Of a stretch of 64,000 nucleotides of DNA, positions 36,353 to 45,247 are shown piece by piece; positions within the stretch are counted from its first letter, which is position 1; each line of letters starts with the position of its first letter. The DNA comes from Flavobacteriales bacterium. GTDB lineage: Bacteria > Bacteroidota > Bacteroidia > CAIKAF01. The notes beneath the pieces are model-generated. The model searched no databases, was not told the DNA's origin, and was given only the letters and a program-made list of their open reading frames with translations. The stretch covers positions 184,196 through 248,195 of the forward strand of contig JAKRSD010000007.1 of assembly GCA_022402535.1 (NCBI GenBank). Reading direction: 5' to 3'. The position numbers were made by a program, and so were the translations under genes.

Positions 36353-37240
36353 ATGAAAACGAATTATTTTTTCACCCTTTTGCTTGCCGGAAGTTTTACT
36401 ACGGTTTCCGTTTTTTCTCAAAAAATTCAAGTGGGCGGAAGCGGGAACACCCAGCAACCCAACAATACCACTCCCACAAATACGCAGCCTAATAATACCC
36501 AACCCTCCGGCGGAGGCACGGTTACCAATATATTGAACAACGTAACCGGCAATTCCGGCGGAAGCGGATTGGGAGCCGGATTGAGTAACGACCAGATTGT
36601 AAACGGATTGAAAGAGGCGCTTACCGTAAGTGCCAAAAATTCGGTAGGCATCACCAGCAAACTGGATGGTTTTTACAAAAATCCCGAAATATTTATCCCT
36701 TTCCCCAAAGAAGCAGAAGCTGTAAAATCGCTGGCGGATAAATACGGGTTGAAATCGCAATCCGATAAATTTGTGATGCAACTGAACCGCGCAGCCGAAA
36801 CGGCAGCCAAAGAAGCCACGCCCATTTTCATCAATGCCATCACATCCATTAATATTCAGGATGGGTTGCAACTGTTGCAGGGCGGCGATCATGCAGCCAC
36901 CAAATTTCTGGAAAATAAAACCCGTCAGCCACTATACAATGCCTTTGCGCCTAAAGTAAAAACCGCGCTGGACAAAGTGCAGATTACCAAATATTGGAAT
37001 CCGCTGTGGAGCAACTATAACAAATATGCCCCCGCTGCCAACGCTCTGGGAGGGGCTTTCGGGCAGGGAAATGTGCTGCCCAAAGCCGTAAACCCCGATT
37101 TGAAAGATTATGTAACCAATAAGGCACTGGACGGGTTATTTAAAATCATGGCAAAAGAAGAAGCCAAAATCCGTAAAGACCCTGCAGCACAGGTAACCAA
37201 TCTGCTGCAAACCGTTTTTGGCGGTCTGACAGGGAATTAA
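36353..37240 (+). CDS. DUF4197 domain-containing exported protein
   Basis: 295 residues with the signal peptide MKTNYFFTLLLAGSFTTVSVFSQ. A low-complexity Asn/Thr/Gln/Pro/Gly-rich linker covers residues about 25-70. A helical domain then starts at LSNDQIVNGLKEALTVSAKN and includes IFIPFPKEAEAVKSLADKYGL and the segment KYWNPLWSNYNKY, as in DUF4197. The family occurs in Bacteroidota and Proteobacteria as exported proteins of unknown function. The gene stands alone between a divergent and a convergent neighbour and ends at a strong terminator. Confidence 0.85.
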   Translation: MKTNYFFTLLLAGSFTTVSVFSQKIQVGGSGNTQQPNNTTPTNTQPNNTQPSGGGTVTNILNNVTGNSGGSGLGAGLSNDQIVNGLKEALTVSAKNSVGITSKLDGFYKNPEIFIPFPKEAEAVKSLADKYGLKSQSDKFVMQLNRAAETAAKEATPIFINAITSINIQDGLQLLQGGDHAATKFLENKTRQPLYNAFAPKVKTALDKVQITKYWNPLWSNYNKYAPAANALGGAFGQGNVLPKAVNPDLKDYVTNKALDGLFKIMAKEEAKIRKDPAAQVTNLLQTVFGGLTGN

Positions 37241-37257
37241 ACAAGATTAAAATATTC

Positions 37258-37293
37258 AAAAGGACGACGCATGCATGTGCTTCGTCCTTTTTT
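37258..37293. terminator. Bidirectional terminator between the DUF4197 gene and polA
   Basis: AAAAGGACGA and TCGTCCTTTT form a perfect 10-bp outer stem; the loop itself contains a GCATGC palindrome. It is followed by T residues on the plus strand and by T residues on the minus strand. Confidence 0.85.
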
Positions 37294-37304
37294 ATTGAAA
37301 TATG

Positions 37305-40100
37305 TTAGTGTGCTTCCAGCCAGGTGGAACCTGTATTCATTTCCACTTCGAGCGGCACATCCAACGTTACGGCGCTTTCCATTTTTTCTTTCACTAACTC
37401 TTTGAGTGCATCGATTTCGCTCAGGTGGCAATCGAACACCAATTCGTCATGTACCTGCAGAATCATTTTTGACTGCATGTTACGCGCTTCCATTTCTTGA
37501 AAAATAGCGATCATGGCCTTTTTGATGATATCAGCCGCAGAACCTTGTATCGGCGCATTGATGGCATTTCGTTCGGCAAATCCGCGAACGGTAAAATTGG
37601 CCGAATTAATGTCTTTCAGATAGCGGCGTCGCCCGGTGATGGTTTTCACAAAACCGTGTTTGCGGGCAAACTCCACCGAATCGTTCATGTACTTTTTAAT
37701 GTTCGGATAGGAAACAAAATAGCTTTCAATAATTTCAGCCGCTTCAGTGCGCGAAATATTCACCCGCTGCGAAAGACCGAATGCCGAAATGCCGTAAATG
37801 ATGCCAAAATTCACTGTTTTGGCCGCCGAGCGTTGCTCCCGCGTTACTTCCGAAATATCAATTCCGTACAATCGTGCCGCCGTAGCCGTGTGAATATCCA
37901 GGCGATTTTTAAACGCTTCAATCATATTGTTTTCACCGCTGAGCGCGGCAATGATGCGCAATTCCACCTGCGAATAGTCGGCACTGAGTAAAGTAAATTC
38001 CTCATTTCGGGGCACAAAAGCCGAGCGGATTTCGCGTCCTTTTTCCGTGCGCACGGGAATATTCTGCAAATTGGGATTGGTACTGCTCAACCGGCCCGTA
38101 GCTGCCACCGCCTGATTAAAGTCGGTATGAATTCTTCCCGTTTTGGGATGAATCAGCAAAGGCAGCGCATCTACATAGGTGCTTTTGAGTTTCTGTACTT
38201 CGCGGTAGGAAAGGATATGTTCAATGATTTCGTGTTTACCAGAAAGTTTGCTCAGTGTTTCTTCGTTGGTGCTGTATTGTCCCGTCCGGGTTTTTTTGGC
38301 TTTGGGATCCAATTTCAGCCGATCAAATAAAATTTCGCCCAACTGTTTGGGAGAGGCAATATTAAACTCTGTACCGGCCGCTTCAAAAATAGCTTTTTCG
38401 TAGCTCAGGGCTTCTTCCGTAAACCGTGCACTCAGCTTTTCCAGTGCATCGGTATCCACTTTTATGCCTTCGCGTTCCATAGCCGAAAGCACCGGAACCA
38501 GAGGCATTTCTACTGTTTCAAATACTTCGCGGGTTTCTGTTTCATCCAGACGGGGTTCAAACTGCTTTCTCAGTTGCAACGTTATATCCGCATCTTCGCA
38601 GGCGTAGGGGGCAATTTTGTCAATATTCACATCGCGCATATTGCTTTGCTCCTTGCCTTTTTTCCCGATCAGCGTTTCTATGGAAACCGGCGAATAATGC
38701 AGATACGTCTGCGCCAAAAAGTCCATGCCGTGGCGCATATCGGGCTCCAACAGATAATGAGCCAGCATGGTGTCGAATATGGGGGCAGATACCTTTACGC
38801 CATAATTGGCCAATACCCCCAAATCGTACTTAATATTTTGGGCCGTTTTGGAAATGTTTGATGAAGAAAAAGCCGGTTTAAAAAATGCCAGAATATTCTC
38901 ACATTCTGTCCTGTCGGCAGGAAAAGGAATATAAAAAGCCTCACCGGGAGAGAACGAAACGGATAAGCCCACCAGTTCGGCATCCATATTTTCAATGGAT
39001 GTGGTTTCCGTGTCAAAACAAAAATCTTCGCGCTGCATGCGCTCGGCCAGAGCCTGAATTTCCTGCAGGGCCTTGACTGTTTTATACGAAACCTTGCTTT
39101 CATCCAACGTCTGAAAGGTGGCGATTTCCATTTCTTCCGGAGCTTCGTCAAAAAGGCCGGTTTGCATACTCGCGGGCGAAGAAGCTGTAGGTGGTGGCGT
39201 TTTTACGCCGGCAGATAATTCCTCGCCAAACACCCGTTTATTCATACCCCGAAATTCTAATTCGGCAAAGAGTGCCGATACTTTTTCTTTATCGGGCGGA
39301 TCGAGCAACAGACTTCGCTCATTCCATTCCACCGGAGCATCCAAAATTACCGTGGCCAATTGTTTGGAAAGCACGGCTAATTCTGCACCGGCTTCCACTT
39401 TTTCTTTCATTTTGCCTTTCAGCTTATCGGTATTGGCCAACAAGCCTTCCACCGATCCGAACTCTTTGATGAATTTTTGGGCCGTTTTTTCTCCCACTCC
39501 CGGAATGCCCGGAATATTATCAGCCGAATCGCCCATTAAACCAAGCAAATCTATTACCTGAAGCGGATTGTCCACTTCAAATTTGGCACATACTTCCTTT
39601 ACGCCCAATACTTCGTCGGGGCTTCCCATGCGGCCGGGTCTGTACCAAAGAATATTGTCGGTAACCAACTGCGAAAGGTCTTTATCGGGCGACATAATAT
39701 ACACCGTAAACCCTTCCTTTTCGGCCTTTTGGGCAAGCGTGCCGATTACATCATCGGCTTCATATCCTTCACACACCAACAAGGGTACATTAAAGGCATG
39801 GATCATTTTTTCGATGTAAGGGATGGAGTTGCGGATATCCTCCGGCATTTCCTGACGGTGGGCTTTATATTCTAAAAAGTTCTCCGTACGCACCGATTTT
39901 TCTTCCTTTGGATCAAACACCACAGCCAAATGGCTGGGTTTGCGTTTTTGAATCACATCCAACAGGGTATTGGTAAAGCCGAATATGGCAGACGTGTTCA
40001 TCCCGGTGGAAGTAATGCGGGGATTATTGATGAAAGCAAAATAAGACCGGTAAATGATGGCAAATCCATCAATGAGAAACAATGTTTTTGGGGAGCTCAT
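37305..40100 (-). CDS. polA: DNA polymerase I
   Basis: 931 residues from the ATG at 40100 (MSSPKTLFLIDGFAIIYRSYF); seven in-frame codons upstream were not used. Three domains in the usual order. The N-terminal 5'-3' exonuclease has D-x-x-x-D acid clusters (YEADDVIGTLA, MGDSADNIPG). The 3'-5' proofreading domain is intact, with D-T-E-T near residue 360, N-I-K-Y-D near 425 and C-E-D-A-D near 500. The polymerase domain has DYSQVELRI near 708, the finger helix RSAAKTVNFGIIYG and QVHDELVFD near 883. It fills gaps during lagging-strand synthesis and repair. All catalytic acids are kept, including those for proofreading, which are lost in many bacterial Pol I enzymes. Confidence 0.96.
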   Translation of the reverse strand: MSSPKTLFLIDGFAIIYRSYFAFINNPRITSTGMNTSAIFGFTNTLLDVIQKRKPSHLAVVFDPKEEKSVRTENFLEYKAHRQEMPEDIRNSIPYIEKMIHAFNVPLLVCEGYEADDVIGTLAQKAEKEGFTVYIMSPDKDLSQLVTDNILWYRPGRMGSPDEVLGVKEVCAKFEVDNPLQVIDLLGLMGDSADNIPGIPGVGEKTAQKFIKEFGSVEGLLANTDKLKGKMKEKVEAGAELAVLSKQLATVILDAPVEWNERSLLLDPPDKEKVSALFAELEFRGMNKRVFGEELSAGVKTPPPTASSPASMQTGLFDEAPEEMEIATFQTLDESKVSYKTVKALQEIQALAERMQREDFCFDTETTSIENMDAELVGLSVSFSPGEAFYIPFPADRTECENILAFFKPAFSSSNISKTAQNIKYDLGVLANYGVKVSAPIFDTMLAHYLLEPDMRHGMDFLAQTYLHYSPVSIETLIGKKGKEQSNMRDVNIDKIAPYACEDADITLQLRKQFEPRLDETETREVFETVEMPLVPVLSAMEREGIKVDTDALEKLSARFTEEALSYEKAIFEAAGTEFNIASPKQLGEILFDRLKLDPKAKKTRTGQYSTNEETLSKLSGKHEIIEHILSYREVQKLKSTYVDALPLLIHPKTGRIHTDFNQAVAATGRLSSTNPNLQNIPVRTEKGREIRSAFVPRNEEFTLLSADYSQVELRIIAALSGENNMIEAFKNRLDIHTATAARLYGIDISEVTREQRSAAKTVNFGIIYGISAFGLSQRVNISRTEAAEIIESYFVSYPNIKKYMNDSVEFARKHGFVKTITGRRRYLKDINSANFTVRGFAERNAINAPIQGSAADIIKKAMIAIFQEMEARNMQSKMILQVHDELVFDCHLSEIDALKELVKEKMESAVTLDVPLEVEMNTGSTWLEAH

Positions 40101-40141
40101 GGCAACAAATTGAAGCCACAAAATAAGGAAAAAAAGAAGGT

Positions 40142-40480
40142 TTACCCGGCCGTTTCTTTCAGTATGCTATCCAGCAGGGATTTAATTTCATTCAAGTTCA
40201 TACCGGTGTTGAGAGGTGCTATTTTTTCTTCGGCGGCATGTGGGGTGTTATGGGTTAACGCATTGAGCAGTTCTGAAAACTTTTTTACTTCAAGCTCCAG
40301 CTTTTCATTTTTCTGCTTTTCAATTTGGGCCACTTCTTTAAATAATCGATTCACCTCAGTCAGTTTTTGAGGATTGAAATCTTGAGAAAGACTTTCGATT
40401 GCGTACATCAATACCCCAAAGGAATCCCTTTTTTCTTCATGAAGTGGTGATATATAATTCTCTTTTTTCAACGTTACCAA
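40142..40480 (-). CDS. Small coiled-coil protein of unknown function
   Basis: Up to 112 residues; the start is uncertain. A TTG at 40480 gives the longest reading, another TTG lies at 40471, and the first ATG (40408) leaves 88 residues. The protein is acidic and lysine-rich with a predicted helical heptad stretch (VNRLFKEVAQIEKQKNEKLE), and has no membrane segment or signal peptide. It lies 41 bases upstream of polA on the same strand and divergent from the Crp/Fnr gene. The sense of the codons and the lack of a better alternative frame suggest a real gene, but I do not recognise the family. Confidence 0.5.
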   Translation of the reverse strand: MVTLKKENYISPLHEEKRDSFGVLMYAIESLSQDFNPQKLTEVNRLFKEVAQIEKQKNEKLELEVKKFSELLNALTHNTPHAAEEKIAPLNTGMNLNEIKSLLDSILKETAG

Positions 40481-40564
40481 ATTGATATACAGGACAATAT
40501 TTTAAACAGGTCAAAGATACGGCGATGAAAAAAAAAGAAACGATGATATTCAACATGAAAAAAA

Positions 40565-40578
40565 ATGACTTTTATCAT
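40565..40578. promoter_or_regulatory. Fnr-type palindrome ATGAC-TTTT-ATCAT upstream of the Crp/Fnr gene
   Basis: A 5-4-5 inverted repeat with one mismatch. It is of the same form as the sites at 45186 and 47694 and similar to the FNR box TTGAT-N4-ATCAA. Its centre lies 15.5 bases before the -7 element TATTTTTG (40587-40594), where the -33 element should be. This suggests autorepression or substitution for the -33 contact. Confidence 0.55.
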
Positions 40579-40586
40579 GTTTTTAG

Positions 40587-40594
40587 TATTTTTG
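40587..40594 (+). promoter_or_regulatory. -7 promoter element of the Crp/Fnr gene
   Basis: TATTTTTG, an exact TAnnTTTG, 22 bases before the ATG. No TTTG is seen at the -33 distance; the Fnr-type palindrome occupies that place. Confidence 0.5.
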
Positions 40595-40616
40595 TGTCAT
40601 TACAAATATTCTACCC

Positions 40617-41330
40617 ATGTCTGAATCGAAACTACCCCTCGCCCTCAGTTGTGCCAGTTGTAATAAGTTAACGGGTACTATGTTCGATAGTTTGAGTGCT
40701 ACAGAACTTGAAAAAATTTCAAACGGAAAATCCTGCATTACATACAAAAAAGGAAATGTCTTTATACACGAGGGTTCCCGTCCGAATGGCGTGTTTTGTA
40801 TTCATCATGGTAAAGTAAAAGTGTATCGCCACGGAGATGGCCGGGAACAAATCATCCGTATTGCCAAAGAAGGCGATTTACTGGGTTACAGAGCCATTTT
40901 GGCCGAGGAGCCTTATCCGGTTTCGGCAGAAACCCTGGAAGATTGCAGCATTTGTTTTATCCCCAAACAGATTTTTCTGGAAACGTTATTTACGTCCTCT
41001 TCATTTGCCCAAAAAGTACTCCGTGAAGCCTGTCGCGAGCTGGATATCATGACAGAATCGTTGACTAATATGGCCCAGAAAACCGTACGTGAGCGCGTAG
41101 CATTAACGCTGCTCACGCTTAGCGACACCTACGGTGAAGATGGGCTGGAAGACGGACGCAGCACCATAAACCTAAAGCGCGAAGATTTGGCGGGATTAGT
41201 AGGAACAGCCACGGAAACGTTGATCCGTCTATTGGCCGAACTCAAAGAAGAAAACCTGATTGAAATTGAAGGCCGTAAAGTTATCGTGCGCGATAAGCAG
41301 GGCTTAAAACGCTTTGCTAAGCTTTACTAA
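40617..41330 (+). CDS. Crp/Fnr family transcriptional regulator, probable oxygen or redox sensor
   Basis: 237 residues. A cyclic-nucleotide-binding-type beta-roll spans about residues 25-140 (FIHEGSRPNGVFCIHHGKVKVY, cut here by eye). A dimerisation helix follows, then a winged helix-turn-helix (INLKREDLAGLVGTATETL, then IRLLAELKEENLI). Six Cys are present: C12-x2-C15, C40, C61 and C110-x2-C113. The two CxxC pairs fall near the places of the cluster ligands in FNR, so [4Fe-4S] binding is possible, though the spacing differs. The recognition helix reads E-T-L-I-R against E-T-I-S-R in FNR. The gene is close to the cbb3 locus, and matching palindromes lie before it and before two cbb3 promoters. 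Likely role: control of the microaerobic oxidase (inference). Confidence 0.88.
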   Translation: MSESKLPLALSCASCNKLTGTMFDSLSATELEKISNGKSCITYKKGNVFIHEGSRPNGVFCIHHGKVKVYRHGDGREQIIRIAKEGDLLGYRAILAEEPYPVSAETLEDCSICFIPKQIFLETLFTSSSFAQKVLREACRELDIMTESLTNMAQKTVRERVALTLLTLSDTYGEDGLEDGRSTINLKREDLAGLVGTATETLIRLLAELKEENLIEIEGRKVIVRDKQGLKRFAKLY

Positions 41331-41344
41331 ACCATTCTTTCCTT

Positions 41345-44300
41345 TTATTTTGAAACCGTTACAGTAGAAGAAATTTTCTCTCTTTTACCCGTACAATCTG
41401 TGTAGGTAACCACAATGAAATAGACCCCGTCAGAGATTTTCGCTGAAGGAATCCAGTTTATGGTTTTGTCATCCGTTTTGTGCATGGGCACTCCCCAACG
41501 GTTGTAAATTGTACAGAAGAAGTTATCCGCCGCATCAAACTGATTACCCACTTTCAGGGCATCATTATACCCATCGCCATTAGGCGTAATGATATTGGGA
41601 AGTTCTTTGGAGGGAATGGAAAATGCCTGATCGACCACCACATTAACAGGAATGGAATAACATTGGTCTCCTACCACCACAATATAATTTCCGGCAGTTA
41701 ATCCCACCACGGTGGCCGAATCCGGATTTATACCCCCATTCCAAAGGAATGTATACGGCGGAAGTCCTCCCGTTACGATAGCCGTGGCTATTCCATCATT
41801 ACCGAGGCAGCTTTCCGGAATTACGTCCACACTTACCTGCAGAGTAGAATCCGTAACGATAACGCCAACGGTATAATCCCCCTGTGCGGTACACCCTTCA
41901 ACATCGGTAACCAGAACGGTATAATTTCCGGAACTTAAACCCGTGGCGACATCAGCGGTTCCGCCGGCAGGACTCCAGGCATACGAAAAGCCACCGTTAC
42001 CTCCACTTGCGGCAACTTCAGCCGTTCCGTTTGAAGCTCCACAATCGGCGGGAGCGCCATTTAATTCCAAATTAATCTGCGGTCCATCCGTAAGGGTTAC
42101 GGTAGCCACAGCACTACATTCTGCCTGATCGGTAACCGTAACCGTGTAGGTGCCCGCACTCAGTCCGGATGCCGTAGGTGAATTCCCTCCAGAGGGGGTC
42201 CATACATAAGAAAGCGTTCCTGTGCCTCCGGAGGCATCAGCCGTAGCCGTTCCATCCGCGCCTTGAAAACAGGTAATATCCGTAGAAGAAGTTATGGTAA
42301 CCTGCGGTCCGTTAAGCGTGTTTACATTCACGGTGGCTGAAGCATTACAGCCATTGGCATCGGTAACGGTAACCGTGTAGGTTCCTACACCCAGTCCCGT
42401 TTGAACGGGTCCTGCTAATGCACCCGGCTCCCATTGGTAGGTATACGATGCCGTGCCTCCTGTTGCGTTGGCCGAAACCGTTCCCGTGTTTTGGGTACAC
42501 GAAGTTTCGGTAGAGCTTACGTTTAACGCCAAAGGCTGCGGTTGGGTAATAGAAACCAACACACTGCCGGGACATCCATCAGCATCGGTCACATTTACGG
42601 TATAATTACCCACCGATAACCCGGACTGCGAAGCTCCATTCAGATTACCGGGAAGCCATGTATAGGTATAAGGCGCATTACCGCCTGTGGCCGATACGGT
42701 GGCCTGCCCGTTAGATAAGCCGGCACAGGTTATGTTTTGCTGCGAACTTACCGTTACCGATAAAGGAGGACAAACCGCACAGGGCTGAACCTCCTGTGCA
42801 TTATTGATAACAAGCTGGTTTCCGGCAGCATCGGTAAGTCGGATGGGATAATTGGCAGGTGGCGGAATACTCTGCCCTGTGGCAAAAGGTGTCCATGCCA
42901 GCACATTCACCGCACAGCCCGTAGGAAACAGACACCCGAACAAACAGGCGCTGCAATCCTGAACTGTAGTTTGATTTTCCCAGGTGTAAGGGGCATTGCC
43001 GTTGGTAACCGTAAAATTACCATTGGCATCCAAACAAACCACAAGCGTAGAGCAGTCGTTCACTATAATTGTGATTGAATCCTGCCCACAACTTAACGGG
43101 TTAGGCAAAGTATAATGAATGACATGAGTTCCGATTCCGGCAACTGTGGGATTAAATGTTCCTAACGAGGCGTTGGTAATTCCGGGTCCTGACCAGGTTC
43201 CGCCGGCATTATTGGCCGTTAAATTCACGGGGCCGTCCGTAGAGCAGAACGGTCCGGCAGGTGTTATTTCCAGACAGTTCAGACAAACCACCGGTGGCGG
43301 ATCACAAGGCGATAAATTGCCTATGGAAGTGATAAAATTGTTTCCGCAGGCTACCACTTCACCATTATAATTAATGGCTACATCATATACTGCCGCAGGC
43401 GTTGCAAAAGAACCCAACGGGGAAAGGTTTCCGTCGAATTTATATACTCCGTTGGCCGAACCTACATACACGTTTCCACAGCTGTCCACTACCAATCCGC
43501 TGTTTCCCGGTGTATTTCCGCCCACAAAAGGAACCGTATTGGAAATTCCGCCCGGGATGGGCGCAGAAGATATAATGGCACCATTTACGATATTTCTTTT
43601 CTGAAGGGTATTTCCGTTTTGCGTGTATATAAAATCGGTAGTCGCCGCTATGGCATGTATTCCCTGATTGGTTACCCCATAAGCAGGAATTCCATAGGTA
43701 AAATTAAACCCGGATGAAACCTGATACTGCTGTGTAAATGCAGCATCCAAACTGCCGATTGAATCTAACGTGAGGTAGTAAATACGCTGATTGGGAGAAT
43801 ATACCACCGAGCGCACTTCCTTAATGGTGGGAATAAATCCCCCGGTATTAAAACCCACATCTTTATACTGAACAATCTGGCCATTGGCCATGCTGAGTTC
43901 AAATACGGTTCCGCGATAGGAAGCAATGTTAATTCCATTTGCCGCCCGCATACCTCCACAATATAATTTGGTGTAGTCGCAGTTGAACGTGAGATTCCAG
44001 AATTCTATTTCAGGGATGGGACCATTATTAGCGGCATTCCAATCCATGGTTCCGCCGGTATTAATTTTTCTCACCGTACCGCTGGTTCCGGAAGTAATAT
44101 AACTGTTTCCCGCCAAATCGGTTTTTAATGTTCCTACCCAATAATTCGCCGTGTCCCAGGGAGTGTTGTACGTCCACTGAAGGATTCCTGCCGCATTGTA
44201 TTTTCTGAGTCTCATGGGCGAATCACCGCCATACACATATACGTTGTTGTTTTGGTCAGTTTCTATCTCCCAAATTTTATTTGAGTTAGAAAACGCATTG

Positions 44301-45073
44301 GGGGTTATGGTCCAGGGATCTAATATGACTTTTTGTTTATTGTCATAGGGTCCCAGTTCAAAAGAAATCACCTGTCCGTCCAATACATATTCGGTAGGAA
44401 TTTCTTTAGCGGGAGCTGATGCTACAAATGAATAGGGTTTGTGGTCAATAATATCTCCAAATTTAGTGGCGATATGCGCATTTCCGTTATCATCGGCAAA
44501 TACGTTTCTGTTTCCTTCCACTTTCAGTTTTATGAGCGACGGATCTGCGCCCGGATGCAGAACAAACGAATATTTTAATCCCTCTTCTTTGTGAAAAGTA
44601 TATTCTAAATCGATTTTGGGATAAATATTCTGGTAAATCAGTTTTTTAAATCCGCGAATACCATTTACATCCTGATACACCCCACCCTTTTTGACGGGAT
44701 AGGTATGGTAATCTGCCGTTTGTTCTTTGGCTGTAACTTTCAGGTTGGGATTGGCATTTTCCCATTTCACGTGAATGAAGTCCGTATCAACCAATAGACG
44801 CGGAACTCCTTTTTGTCCTTTTTTACGCTCGTAGTTTTTTTCGGTTTTAAAAAAAGCATATGTAATCCCGTCACGGGTGAAAAATACCTGTACCGAGCCG
44901 TGGTCTACAGCATACAGAATGGGGATATTCTGAAGATTTCGGTCGTCAAACTGGCCTTTATTTTCAATAAAAGAACGGTTCGATAACGCATCATTTGTCA
45001 GGGTCCATTTTTCCTGAGCTTTCAACGTTACATAAATACAGAATACTGCAAAAAAGAGTACTGCTTTTTTCAT
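41345..45073 (-). CDS. Large surface protein with SprB-like repeats and gliding-motility-type C-terminal domain
   Basis: 1242 residues from the ATG at 45073 (MKKAVLFFAVFCIYVTLKAQ, a signal peptide). The N-terminal region (FIENKGQFDDRNLQNIPILY) is the type found ahead of SBBP/propeller repeats. Residues about 260-600 look like a beta-propeller. From about 760 there are repeated SprB-like units of about 75 residues with the pattern C-x-G-x-x-x-G-x-A-T plus Y-T-Y-x-W-x-P plus Y-T-V-x-V-T-D. The end (LPNIITPNGDGYNDALKV to STVTVSK) is the gliding motility-associated, type B T9SS sorting domain. SprB-like proteins act as moving adhesins or stay surface-bound; whether this organism glides cannot be told here. 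It is divergent from ccoI. Confidence 0.85.
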   Translation of the reverse strand: MKKAVLFFAVFCIYVTLKAQEKWTLTNDALSNRSFIENKGQFDDRNLQNIPILYAVDHGSVQVFFTRDGITYAFFKTEKNYERKKGQKGVPRLLVDTDFIHVKWENANPNLKVTAKEQTADYHTYPVKKGGVYQDVNGIRGFKKLIYQNIYPKIDLEYTFHKEEGLKYSFVLHPGADPSLIKLKVEGNRNVFADDNGNAHIATKFGDIIDHKPYSFVASAPAKEIPTEYVLDGQVISFELGPYDNKQKVILDPWTITPNAFSNSNKIWEIETDQNNNVYVYGGDSPMRLRKYNAAGILQWTYNTPWDTANYWVGTLKTDLAGNSYITSGTSGTVRKINTGGTMDWNAANNGPIPEIEFWNLTFNCDYTKLYCGGMRAANGINIASYRGTVFELSMANGQIVQYKDVGFNTGGFIPTIKEVRSVVYSPNQRIYYLTLDSIGSLDAAFTQQYQVSSGFNFTYGIPAYGVTNQGIHAIAATTDFIYTQNGNTLQKRNIVNGAIISSAPIPGGISNTVPFVGGNTPGNSGLVVDSCGNVYVGSANGVYKFDGNLSPLGSFATPAAVYDVAINYNGEVVACGNNFITSIGNLSPCDPPPVVCLNCLEITPAGPFCSTDGPVNLTANNAGGTWSGPGITNASLGTFNPTVAGIGTHVIHYTLPNPLSCGQDSITIIVNDCSTLVVCLDANGNFTVTNGNAPYTWENQTTVQDCSACLFGCLFPTGCAVNVLAWTPFATGQSIPPPANYPIRLTDAAGNQLVINNAQEVQPCAVCPPLSVTVSSQQNITCAGLSNGQATVSATGGNAPYTYTWLPGNLNGASQSGLSVGNYTVNVTDADGCPGSVLVSITQPQPLALNVSSTETSCTQNTGTVSANATGGTASYTYQWEPGALAGPVQTGLGVGTYTVTVTDANGCNASATVNVNTLNGPQVTITSSTDITCFQGADGTATADASGGTGTLSYVWTPSGGNSPTASGLSAGTYTVTVTDQAECSAVATVTLTDGPQINLELNGAPADCGASNGTAEVAASGGNGGFSYAWSPAGGTADVATGLSSGNYTVLVTDVEGCTAQGDYTVGVIVTDSTLQVSVDVIPESCLGNDGIATAIVTGGLPPYTFLWNGGINPDSATVVGLTAGNYIVVVGDQCYSIPVNVVVDQAFSIPSKELPNIITPNGDGYNDALKVGNQFDAADNFFCTIYNRWGVPMHKTDDKTINWIPSAKISDGVYFIVVTYTDCTGKREKISSTVTVSK

Positions 45074-45185
45074 AGGCAAATTAAAAATGATCCGCCGATC
45101 TCAAACACAACCGGCTGATTACAAGATTCCAAATATAACGCATCCTTTCATAAATCAAAGAAACTTGCATAATCTGGTTTCAAAC

Positions 45186-45199
45186 ATGACTAAAATCAT
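45186..45199. promoter_or_regulatory. Fnr-type palindrome ATGAC-TAAA-ATCAT upstream of ccoI
   Basis: Same form as the sites at 40565 and 47694. The centre is 30.5 bases before the -7-like element CAACTTTG (45223-45230), placing it near -42 from the expected start, the usual place for activation by Fnr-type proteins. Confidence 0.6.
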
Positions 45200-45209
45200 T
45201 GATTCACGG

Positions 45210-45223
45210 GGGACATATGTCCC
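45210..45223. promoter_or_regulatory. Perfect palindrome GGGACATATGTCCC at the ccoI promoter
   Basis: A 14-base perfect inverted repeat between the Fnr-type site and the -7 element of ccoI, touching the latter. It could be an operator for a second regulator or a small hairpin; no known consensus was recognised. Confidence 0.35.
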
Positions 45224-45247
45224 AACTTTGCATCAAAATTTTGTCCG

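Noticed and set aside
45077..45105. TTTG-17-TTAATTTG on the minus strand before the SprB-like protein gene as a promoter
   Set aside because: The -7 element would end only 3 bases before the ATG at 45073, placing the transcript start inside the coding sequence; the spacing is also short.
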